This document shows, in pieces, positions 47,813-56,125 of a stretch of 64,000 nucleotides of DNA. Under the pieces are notes generated by a model. The model was not told the origin of the DNA. It did not search any database and worked only from the letters and a program-made list of their open reading frames with translations. Positions within the stretch are counted from its first letter, which is position 1, and each line of letters opens with the position of its first letter. This DNA is from Candidatus Hamiltonella defensa 5AT (Acyrthosiphon pisum). GTDB lineage: Bacteria; Pseudomonadota; Gammaproteobacteria; Enterobacterales; Enterobacteriaceae. The translations under genes were made by a program, and so were the position numbers. The stretch is taken from positions 1,054,001 to 1,118,000 of the forward strand of contig NC_012751.1 of assembly GCF_000021705.1 (NCBI RefSeq). The letters run 5' to 3'.

Positions 47813-50800
47813 TTAAAAGACGCCTCCTAATCCACTGAAAGGCCCACCTTGAAACAGGAAAGCGTGATTATGCTGATCGATGAATGCCTGTTTTTCATTC
47901 GCATCCCATAAAGCGATTTCTTCTATTAAAGCGACTTGTCCGTTTACAAATAAATGTTCTATCTTATGTTCAGAAGAACTGGCCCCTTTTTTTATTTTGA
48001 TAGAAAAAGGGGTTCGGGCCTCTTCCTGCGCTGAAAATAAATACATATCTTCATCCTTTTTGACCACTCTGAGATCTTTCAGGGCCATCCCCATCAAGAC
48101 GATCTCATCGGTTCCCCCACTGTCTTCAATATAGGTGCGATCGTCTTGACGGTGAATGACATAAGTGTCATCTCCCTTCCCTCCTGAAAGGCGGTCGTTT
48201 CCTTGGCCGCCATTGAGTTCATCATCCCCTTCTCCTGAAAACAACTGGTCATGACCGGCCCCCCCAAAAAGCTTTTTATTGCCTTTCGGGGCAACAATGG
48301 TGTCGTCACCTTCCCCTCCTCTGAGGGTATGTAAACGATCACTGTTGTCGAAAATATTGTCATTGCCTTCCTTGGCATCCAGGGTGTTATCGGCCAGAAC
48401 ATCTCCTCCATAAATCCGCAAAAAATCGGCGTTTTCTGTCGCATTCACGTGGCTCTGAGGATGAAAAAAATAAGGGCGATTCTCCTGATTCAGGGAAATT
48501 TCAAATAACTGCTGCTCAACATCCATCAGCATGAGGTGTCGATAAGCCTTGTCGCGTATAAAGTCGAGCAGCTTTATCCTGAGGTTTGTTTGAGGCTCAT
48601 TCGATGGGCTTAATATCACATGCTGACCGCTGGTTTCGATCTTAAGGTCCTCTATCTTGAACGGTAACATCAGCAGATCGACCTCAAGCTCCGCCTGATC
48701 ATCCTTATTATCGATAGAGACGGTGCGCTCTGTCTGAGCGCTGTCTTTCATTTGAATCTGATAGATATCCTGACCCTTTCCTCCCCTTAACTTGTCGTTG
48801 CCTCTGCTGCTGATCAGCACATTATCCTGCCTGTCGCCATTTAAAATGTCATCAAAAGGCGTATCGTTGAGGACCAACTGGGTATTGAGGCTCAGTCGAA
48901 GGGTGTCTTTACCCACACTCACAAAATCCCCGTCAGGGCTTTTGTTGAGGCTCAGTCTGATGTTGTCTGGCTCTTGCATTTTAAAATAGTCTTGATGGGG
49001 GGCATCGAGCAGGGTCGTGTACTGGGCCTGGAACCGGGGAATAAAGGGAAACTCTCCTTGAGCATTTTTTTGAATCAACTCAGGAAATTGGGCAAATAAG
49101 GAGATGCCATCCGATGTATTGAAAATATAGGCACTGCTTAACAACCACTGGTTTTTCTCTGCCCCCTCGCATTGATACGCATTCTTTATGATGGCAGTCG
49201 TTTCTGCCTTATCTTTTGCTTTTAAAAGAATTTGCAGATCATATTGTCCATCATCATTGAGATGAAGTGTAACGTCCTTGATTTCATCATATCTGTACTG
49301 AAAAGTGATCAAAGACAGCGACTCCTCTCCGTCGTCATGAAGGCTGACATTCACCGGATGAGGTTGGGTATTTTTCAGGATAATGGTGTGATCAATGCCG
49401 GGGCCACCGCTGGCGATGCCCTGTTCCAGGATTAAGGTGTCGTTTCCTCCATGCCCCCAGATTTCATCTCTGCCCCCCAAACCGTTCAGAATATTGTTTT
49501 TTTCATTCCCCACTAAATAATCTCGGGTTGTCATATGTCCATGAATATGCTCAATCTCTTTTAAATTCGCTATTAAGGGCCAAAAATTTTCTGTTTGATT
49601 GATACGGAACCGCACTTCGTTTTTCTGTAAGTTAATCCCATATCCTTGATAAGGGGTGCCCGTTAAATCGTGCTCCGCGATGATCAGATCTTCTCCCTCA
49701 CCTCCGTTAAAATAACTTCGCGTCTCAGGCACAGTGGCCGTGAACAAATAAAAGACGTCGGCTTGATTGCCTCCCGTATAATGCTTCGACCCTTGTCCCC
49801 CTTTAAAAATATTTTTTCTCCCGGCTCTGCCTCTGGCCCTGTCATTGCCATCCCCCAAATGAAACAAGGCGGTCAGGGGCCCCTGATTCACTCCTCGTTC
49901 TATCTTGAAGAGGGTGGCGTTTTGTAAAGGTGGCTCGGGCCTGTCTGAGTGAGAAGTCGCCTCAATGAGGTCGTTTACCCCATGTAGAGGAGAGGCTTCA
50001 AAATAATAATGTTCACTGTCCACAATCTCGATGAGATTTTTTTGTACATCGTCAGAAGCAGAATGGTCGGTTAATTTACTTGCTACATCATCAGGATAAA
50101 TATTATCCTCTAATGTCGTCATGACATCATATGAACCCAGATTATGAATAGGGACATGAAGACGGTTTTTTATGCGAATAATTTTTTTAAAAAAGCGTTT
50201 TGTGAGTGTAAAGTCCCCTGCACTGTAGTAGTACTCTGCGATATCCGACCAGGCAGGTTGATCAAACAGGGCCTCTGCCTGTTTGCGTAATTTCCCGTCA
50301 TAGTCTGCCCGAACCCGAACCCGGGTGCGGGTGCGGGTGCGGGTCTGGTCATATCGCTCCTTGACGGGGGCACTGATATCCAGTCCCAAAAGCGCCCGCC
50401 CCAGGTTTTGCCACTTTTCTGTGGTGGTCAATTCAATGTGTTTTTGAAGATCTTCCAGCTGACGAAATCCCGTATAGAGCTGACTGGCGGACAGCAAGAC
50501 GACCCCCGCCCCCAGGCCGACAGGGCCCGCGAAGGCGGCCAGGGTCGCCGCGGTGGCAGACGCTGTCGTGGCGGCGATCAGATACCCCATCGCCACAGAA
50601 ATGGAGAGCAGTGCCCCAGCCCCAGAAAGCGTCGCGTGCACAATCAAATCCTGCCTCTTGTCACGATCCGCCGTGCCAGATAACGCCTTCAATGCATTCA
50701 CCCCCTCATAAATATCAAATCCGGCATTAAAAATGGGTAAAATAGGGGCACCGTATCGGGTTAAGAGCCGCCCCAGGTCAAACTGTATTTTTTTGATACC

Positions 50801-53695
50801 AGAATACAACATCCCATGTTGACTCATTTTATTTAAATGCGTTCCCCATTGATGTAACGCCAGCCCGGCCAGATCCGTCAACATATTCGCACTTAAAGCG
50901 GCTTTGAGCAGGGTCAGTTGTCCGTTGAAATGGGTTCTCTGTTCCTGGGTTAAATGGATATTGTGCAGAAGTTCACTGACTGTGATCCATTCACGAAACG
51001 CCAGCCAGTACGCATAAAATTGCATTGAATGATGGAGACGGGTCATGATTTTTGCATGATGAGGGGAGGATAACGTTTTCAGGAGGCTCGTCTTTTTGAC
51101 GCCGTCGGAAGAAGACTGAAAGGACTCTCTTGCGAGTAATGCTTTTAAAGCAGTGGCGTCCATTTTGTCTTCCATATTCCCACCCATTAAGAAATTCCCT
51201 TGAGAAGCCTGCTGTGATTTTTTTCTCAATATGTCTATCGCGGTTTTAAAATGGGGATCGGAAATCTCTGTTTCAGAGAAATAAGAGGTTAATTTTTGAG
51301 CATGAAACTGCAGATCAGAGAAAGAAAATTCCGTCTGTTTAAAATCACGGGATGACAGGGTTCTGTTTTTTTTCATTACCCCCATTTTATCCATCAGGGC
51401 AGGCGCAAAAGACAGTCCTTCCATCGTGACTTCAGGCAATTTTTCAATCCACTTTTTTTCAGCGGTATAACCGGCCATCAAGGTATTGAAGTGGTCCAGC
51501 TCTGTCTTTGTTGATGAGGTCAGACGATCGAGATGGGCTTCCTTGATGGTGAAGCGGTAATGCCCTTCGAACTGTGTAAAACCATACAGCTCTCCCCGGG
51601 TTTGATGACCATCGACCTTACAATCCAGATACGCTTTCAGAAACCGGGTCAATCGATGAGGGCTGGTTTTTTTTTGTTGAATGATTTCCCCAAAATTCGG
51701 ATCATAGAGCGTGAGCTTCTCTTCCTTGATGGTGAATCCCAGGAGGTGTTTATCAGACAGTATCCAGTAAAACCCCTTTTTTTGAGGTAATTCGACCGTC
51801 AAAGCGTCATTGGTTTGAAAAAAATGGGGATCATTTTTTTCTATCTTCTGTCTTAAGGAGGAAAATTTTTCGTTGAAGGCGCTTAATCGATGCTCATCTT
51901 CCTGATTGAGCGGGATATCTGATTTTTGATGATTCAGGAAAGTATGGGTGCTGATGGCATTTGAAAAAAAGTCGGCCTCTCCCTGAGCCCTCATTTGATT
52001 TTTCATCCATAAAAGGCCCAGGGTATGGGTATCCCGATGTGAATCTTGATAGCCATTAAAAACATACACCGTTTGAGCAATGGCGCGTAAAGAAAAATCG
52101 GGATGATTTTCCTTGAACAATAAAGAAATCAAATCCAGGGTGTGTTTATTTTTAAGGATGTTGGCTTGAGAACAGATTTCCAGTGCCTGCTGATCGGTGA
52201 CCTGCGTGAATTTACCGTGAAGGCTCTCCATCATTAATAACTTTTTCGCTTGAGACATCCATTGCTGATTTTCCCTGATATTGAAAATCACCGACATCAA
52301 GGCGTATTTATCCAAACCATTCTGGTCATTTTGAAAAAATCCTTTGAATAACTGATGCATGCCTCCATCCTGCGCAATAAAATCATACGCCAACCTCCCC
52401 TCAGCAATTTTACTGATGAGGGTGATGGCCTGTCTGACCCTACCAGACAGCGTGTCAGCAGGGGTTAAATCACTGATCAGCTGCACATTGAAGGGGCCCT
52501 GAATGAGCTCATCATTGAGTATCAATTGACCGCGGCTGTCGATTCGTTTATTCATCAACTGACGTATTTCATTCCATGAATGAAAGGGTAATATGAGTCT
52601 TTTTTCTGTATTTTGATAAAAAATTTTGAGTTCAATTTGATGGATTTTTTTTCTTTTTTTATCTTGAATATAGCCTGTAATCTGCGCTTCAATGTCCTCA
52701 CTCAGCCGGAATTTTTTATTTTGTCTGTGTAAATTAAACAAAGAAAGTATTAAATAATGCTCTTGATAATCAAATATTTTTCTCCAGGGCGTCTTGTCAA
52801 TATCATTTTTTCTGGAAACGAACGGGGTGTAAACAATAGTTGCATTTTTGATATTCTTTAAATCAGAAAAATCATATCTTCTTTTTTCAGTCCCTGGGAT
52901 CACACTATAAAAAAGAGTATGACTCATAAAATAATGCCATTGTTCATAATGTTCAAAAGAGAAGGCGCCGATATTCGGATCAAAGAATGTCCAGTAATGT
53001 TTATTGTTCTTTTTAATAAAACTGACGGCCATGGCATGCTGGCCAATACAGAGTAAATAATATTTATTTTCATTGAGATCTTTGAGTTGATGAAGAAAAT
53101 GTAAATAGGAAATGTGGATACGTGAACTCAAATGCGTGATCATGTTAGTCTGCTGAATATCAAATTTTAAGCCACTGGCCTCGACACTGTCTGCGTACTC
53201 TTGACGAGCTTGAATAAACAAATCTTGAGTATAATTTCTCAAATCTTTGTTACGTTGAGACGATGTAGAATCTGTAGGGCTTTTTAACTCCTTTTTTAAT
53301 TCTCTGGCGGCGATTTCCATCTCCTGGCTGCTGTTGAGGGCGACCAGCTTTTCAAGTTCCGTGGATAAATGTTGACGACGATAGTGATTGAGGATTTTTT
53401 TCTGAACAGCATCAATATCTTCCACGTCTTTTGTGGTGAGGGCGGCATCAGTTTCACTGTTCACCAGATTTTTTAACCAAAACAGATAATTTTTACCGCC
53501 CCTCATAGGATGATGGCGTTCTTCAATCAGATAGCGAATCGATAAGGCCAGACATAACCCCTTTTTTTCATAATAGGGCGATAATTGTTTGATCAGATCA
53601 ATTCTGTCTCTGGTTTTGATGCCAAAATAATCGTATTGATTAAATGTAAAAAAATGAGAGGGTGGAATGAAAGTCGTTGAATACTTCTGAGGCAT
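47813..53695 (-). CDS. RTX toxin 2, intact, with N-terminal C58-like protease
   Basis: The start is ATG 53695 with AAGGAAG upstream (the frame is open to 53737). The 1960-residue protein has, in order: a C58-like papain-type domain with Cys48 (KKGLCLALSIRYLIEER), His220 (IGQHAMAVSF) and Asp239 (TFFDPNIGAF); an IQD-type beta module also found in the 56126 effector; a second C58-like half-domain (GFYWILSDKHLLGF, then LTLYDPNFGEI); a hydrophobic Gly/Ala region near residues 1050-1120 (LSGAGALLSISVAMGYLIAA) like a pore segment; and many RTX repeats (GLGGRDEIWGHGGNDTL; HTLRGGEGDDTIVAP; GGAGHDQLFSGEGDDELNGG). It ends GPFSGLGGVF. Unlike toxin 1, I see no clear C80 His/Cys module. Type I secretion is expected; no secretion genes are in the window. 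The intact frame in a decaying region argues for selection. Confidence 0.85.
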   Translation of the reverse strand: MPQKYSTTFIPPSHFFTFNQYDYFGIKTRDRIDLIKQLSPYYEKKGLCLALSIRYLIEERHHPMRGGKNYLFWLKNLVNSETDAALTTKDVEDIDAVQKKILNHYRRQHLSTELEKLVALNSSQEMEIAARELKKELKSPTDSTSSQRNKDLRNYTQDLFIQARQEYADSVEASGLKFDIQQTNMITHLSSRIHISYLHFLHQLKDLNENKYYLLCIGQHAMAVSFIKKNNKHYWTFFDPNIGAFSFEHYEQWHYFMSHTLFYSVIPGTEKRRYDFSDLKNIKNATIVYTPFVSRKNDIDKTPWRKIFDYQEHYLILSLFNLHRQNKKFRLSEDIEAQITGYIQDKKRKKIHQIELKIFYQNTEKRLILPFHSWNEIRQLMNKRIDSRGQLILNDELIQGPFNVQLISDLTPADTLSGRVRQAITLISKIAEGRLAYDFIAQDGGMHQLFKGFFQNDQNGLDKYALMSVIFNIRENQQWMSQAKKLLMMESLHGKFTQVTDQQALEICSQANILKNKHTLDLISLLFKENHPDFSLRAIAQTVYVFNGYQDSHRDTHTLGLLWMKNQMRAQGEADFFSNAISTHTFLNHQKSDIPLNQEDEHRLSAFNEKFSSLRQKIEKNDPHFFQTNDALTVELPQKKGFYWILSDKHLLGFTIKEEKLTLYDPNFGEIIQQKKTSPHRLTRFLKAYLDCKVDGHQTRGELYGFTQFEGHYRFTIKEAHLDRLTSSTKTELDHFNTLMAGYTAEKKWIEKLPEVTMEGLSFAPALMDKMGVMKKNRTLSSRDFKQTEFSFSDLQFHAQKLTSYFSETEISDPHFKTAIDILRKKSQQASQGNFLMGGNMEDKMDATALKALLARESFQSSSDGVKKTSLLKTLSSPHHAKIMTRLHHSMQFYAYWLAFREWITVSELLHNIHLTQEQRTHFNGQLTLLKAALSANMLTDLAGLALHQWGTHLNKMSQHGMLYSGIKKIQFDLGRLLTRYGAPILPIFNAGFDIYEGVNALKALSGTADRDKRQDLIVHATLSGAGALLSISVAMGYLIAATTASATAATLAAFAGPVGLGAGVVLLSASQLYTGFRQLEDLQKHIELTTTEKWQNLGRALLGLDISAPVKERYDQTRTRTRTRVRVRADYDGKLRKQAEALFDQPAWSDIAEYYYSAGDFTLTKRFFKKIIRIKNRLHVPIHNLGSYDVMTTLEDNIYPDDVASKLTDHSASDDVQKNLIEIVDSEHYYFEASPLHGVNDLIEATSHSDRPEPPLQNATLFKIERGVNQGPLTALFHLGDGNDRARGRAGRKNIFKGGQGSKHYTGGNQADVFYLFTATVPETRSYFNGGEGEDLIIAEHDLTGTPYQGYGINLQKNEVRFRINQTENFWPLIANLKEIEHIHGHMTTRDYLVGNEKNNILNGLGGRDEIWGHGGNDTLILEQGIASGGPGIDHTIILKNTQPHPVNVSLHDDGEESLSLITFQYRYDEIKDVTLHLNDDGQYDLQILLKAKDKAETTAIIKNAYQCEGAEKNQWLLSSAYIFNTSDGISLFAQFPELIQKNAQGEFPFIPRFQAQYTTLLDAPHQDYFKMQEPDNIRLSLNKSPDGDFVSVGKDTLRLSLNTQLVLNDTPFDDILNGDRQDNVLISSRGNDKLRGGKGQDIYQIQMKDSAQTERTVSIDNKDDQAELEVDLLMLPFKIEDLKIETSGQHVILSPSNEPQTNLRIKLLDFIRDKAYRHLMLMDVEQQLFEISLNQENRPYFFHPQSHVNATENADFLRIYGGDVLADNTLDAKEGNDNIFDNSDRLHTLRGGEGDDTIVAPKGNKKLFGGAGHDQLFSGEGDDELNGGQGNDRLSGGKGDDTYVIHRQDDRTYIEDSGGTDEIVLMGMALKDLRVVKKDEDMYLFSAQEEARTPFSIKIKKGASSSEHKIEHLFVNGQVALIEEIALWDANEKQAFIDQHNHAFLFQGGPFSGLGGVF
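50311..50345. repeat. Hexanucleotide coding repeat in RTX toxin 2
   Basis: Plus strand (gaaccc)2 followed by (gggtgc)3 and gggtc encodes alternating Arg-Thr/Arg-Val (RTRTRTRVRVR) on the minus strand. In-frame copy changes would alter a charged linker after the pore-like region. The two halves are also partly self-complementary. Confidence 0.55.
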
Positions 53696-53799
53696 AAAGT
53701 CACTTCCTTGTGATGTGTGAATGTCAATAAAAATCAATGAATGTCGCTTTAAGCAATATTAATGGTTAATTTTATGATGTAAACCTATCAATCTCCCTG

Positions 53800-54096
53800 T
53801 TCTTCATCGACGTTATACTTCGCATCATCGTTCGCTTATTTAAGCTGTTTCATCTGAGCCCAGAAAAAGCTCGTCAATGGGATGAAAAAGAAATGTCTGA
53901 AGGCGTGCGCCCCTCTCAACGAATGTACCTAGTGAAACAGCACCAGGCATTAAGAGATTTCGTTGAGATAGCGGGGTTTAATTCCACCACTGGCCAAGGC
54001 TTTGCGACAGAAGAAACATTAATGGCCGCCATTGAACATCTCATTGAGGAGGATAAAATGGACTTATTCAACAACTGGTACCGTTTTGAAGGGTAG
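53800..54096 (+). CDS. Hypothetical protein
   Basis: An open frame from about 53800 gives SPEKARQWDEKEMSEGVRPS, MYLVKQHQALRDFVEIAGFN and TEETLMAAIEHLIEEDKMDL, ending WYRFEG. The most likely ATG is 53893 (67 residues). It is divergent from RTX toxin 2. The composition is protein-like, but I do not recognise the family; an upstream truncation is possible. Confidence 0.35.
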   Translation, partial: FFIDVILRIIVRLFKLFHLSPEKARQWDEKEMSEGVRPSQRMYLVKQHQALRDFVEIAGFNSTTGQGFATEETLMAAIEHLIEEDKMDLFNNWYRFEG

Positions 54097-54159
54097 ATCA
54101 ATCCCTTCAGCCGAAAATTGAACCCTGTCAACAAAAAATCACGACTGACTTGAGCGATA

Positions 54160-54358
54160 AGGGGACTTGAACTCCAATAAAGAGATCGCGACAAAGTTGT
54201 GCTTATCTCATAGAACTATCGAGAATAGATTACAAAGAATTTATGAAAAAACAGGGGTCACTTCGCTCTCTGGATTGATAGAATATTGTCACACAAATGG
54301 ACTCAATCACTATGTTCCGAAAAATTTGTTGAGACAAGGGGTACAATTTTTTTGGTAA
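54160..54358 (+). pseudogene. LuxR-type helix-turn-helix remnant
   Basis: The frame gives NSNKEIATKLCLSHRTIENR, YEKTGVTSLSGLIEYCHTNG and the tail VPKNLLRQGVQFFW. It is nearly identical in layout to the 41986 fragment, and it lacks the first HTH helices and the sensory half. Confidence 0.6.
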
Positions 54359-54470
54359 TGCGGAGGGTTTCTCTGTGGATGTATATAAAATCAGCCGTGT
54401 TAATCACATTCTAATAAAAACTTCGTTGAAGATAAAAATGGAATTAGGGAGAAGTGTAAACCCGATTTTT

Positions 54471-54743
54471 TTATCCACATAAGACTCTCTTCATAAACGC
54501 CAGTTCCTGCATAGTGTCGTCATGAAATATTGAGCCATAGCGACAGGCATCGAATTTGTACAGCATCATTTTTTCATCAATACGCTGATTTTTAAGAATA
54601 TTATTTTTTGGTTTCTCTAATTTTGCTATTGCTGCCTTATTTTTCTCTTTCAGTTGCTCCATATCTAAGTTGAATTTTAAGGACTCTCTTTTTCTTTCTG
54701 CTTTTTCTTTTATAAGATTCAATACGTTGCTTACTACTTTCAA
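54471..54743 (-). pseudogene. C-terminal tail of a C80-like effector
   Basis: This 90-residue, strongly charged and helical frame (NLDMEQLKEKNKAAIAKLEK) ends FDACRYGSIFHDDTMQELAF MKRVL in two adjoining blocks. It follows the C80-like remnant at 54740 by a frameshift. The HDDTM segment is duplicated at 44105. Confidence 0.4.
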
Positions 54744-55010
54744 TTGACTTTTGAAATTCTGCCATCAAAGCATTGTGTCCTTGAACAACGCATAATCCCT
54801 ACACCATGATACGCCTGCACCCTGACATTACTAACGCCTTCTCGAGCAAAAACATTTGCCATATTTTGTCCAAGTGGACTTTTTCCATCTAAAGTTTTTG
54901 AGTTGGCTAATAATGCTTTTTTATCAAAAGAAGTCTCTGTTTCTCTATCAGCGCCACTACAAGAAAGCAAGCGGACATCTATTAGGCGAGTGGCTTGTTC
55001 TATCTTTACA
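54740..55010 (-). pseudogene. C80-like effector remnant
   Basis: The minus strand reads ATRLIDVRLLSCSGADRETE with the putative catalytic Cys, then PLGQNMANVFAREGVSNVRV and QAYHGVGIM. This matches the 37739 effector (DIRLTSCESADA ... LAEHVRNEF ... VYGYHGDGV). The half with the His is missing upstream. Confidence 0.5.
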
Positions 55011-55444
55011 TTTAATCAAAAAAATAAATCATAAAAATATCAGTAAATAACTTAAATATTGTTGTGACGAGATTAAAAACACGAGAATGGAATTGTTTTG
55101 AAGGTAAAATTAAAGAAGGGATAGTTTTCAGAACCCTAAAAAAGAAAATCCGCCGGGGTGCCAGATGCCGGTGCTTACTTTAATCCCCCTGATGCTTAAG
55201 GCCACTTTATTTCCCCTTCGAGGGGTCGCGATGCGATGAAGGCGATGCTGTATAGGCTTTCGAAGCGGAGAGGGGACGATGATGGTTTGAGTTGTCTTTT
55301 GCCTGAGCCTTTGTTTTTCTCGGCAGAGCGCTTGAAGAAACCCAAACCCTTCACGCTTGGAAAACCTAGCGCGTCCGACCCCAAGGTGGGGGAAGTTAGA
55401 GTGGCCTGAAGCCGCTAAGGGGTAGGATAATGAGCTCTAACTGA
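55011..55444. other. Spacer with no supported gene
   Basis: The middle (55140-55440) is less AT-rich and has a broken 62-residue minus-strand frame without recognisable features. Confidence 0.4.
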
Positions 55445-55687
55445 TTACTTTTTGAGGTCTAATAATGCTTCCCCAGCAGCAAAACAGCGGTTGAAAATCT
55501 CGTCCATTTTTCTTTTATCTTCAGGTGTCATGGGTGGAATTTTTGTGGGATCTGTTTTGGGATCTGTGACACAATTGGTCACTTTGTTTATTTGAGTGGC
55601 GATGCCAACAGGTCTGCCTTTTGAGTCATTGTAAACTTTATCATCTTTAAGTAAGGGCTGATTTGCATCAGACGGATTAACATTCAT
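55445..55687 (-). CDS. Small hypothetical protein
   Basis: The 80-residue product (MNVNPSDANQPLLKDDKVYN; VTDPKTDPTKIPPMTPEDKR; MDEIFNRCFAAGEALLDLKK) is polar with a Pro-rich middle and a helical end. It is AT-rich like the effectors around it. I do not recognise it; a small secreted or chaperone-like role would be pure guesswork. Confidence 0.35.
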   Translation of the reverse strand: MNVNPSDANQPLLKDDKVYNDSKGRPVGIATQINKVTNCVTDPKTDPTKIPPMTPEDKRKMDEIFNRCFAAGEALLDLKK

Positions 55688-55744
55688 ATAAAAACGCCTA
55701 AAATTTAAAACGTGTTTGCGATGCCACTGTGAACAAAATCAATA

Positions 55745-55897
55745 TGATGATTCCCCTCTCTGCTATTGAACGTTTTTTTGGCAAAATAAAAAAACACAAA
55801 AGCAGGGCTTTACGCTTTTATAAACTTGATGTCACCTTCTTTTCTTTCTTCGCCATTGCTTGGATTAAAATCTTTAATTGACTTTGTTAACACTTCC
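55745..55897 (+). mobile_element. IS5-like transposase C-terminal remnant
   Basis: The bases read PLSAIERFFGKIKKHKSRAL and FYKLDVTFFSFFAIAW, the same C-terminal end as at 36640-36747, closing with actttgttaacacttcc, a two-mismatch version of the element end. Confidence 0.65.
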
Positions 55898-56125
55898 ATA
55901 GCTGATAATCAAGATTATTTTACCCCGCACTGTATCCACTGCTAATTAATTTAATTAATAAATTAAAAATTACAAAAAGAAACTTTATTTGACGTTTCTT
56001 TAAATTAAATTTAATAAAATCTTTTTGAATTAAAAAGGCCAAAATTAAAAACTAAATTATTAAATTTTAAATTTTAAATTTTAAATTACAGAAGAATGAC
56101 ACACTATAAAGAGTGATTTTTTATC

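Noticed and set aside
50408..50683. Plus-strand Arg/Gly-rich frame inside RTX toxin 2
   Set aside because: It is a shadow of the Gly/Ala-rich hydrophobic region on the coding strand.
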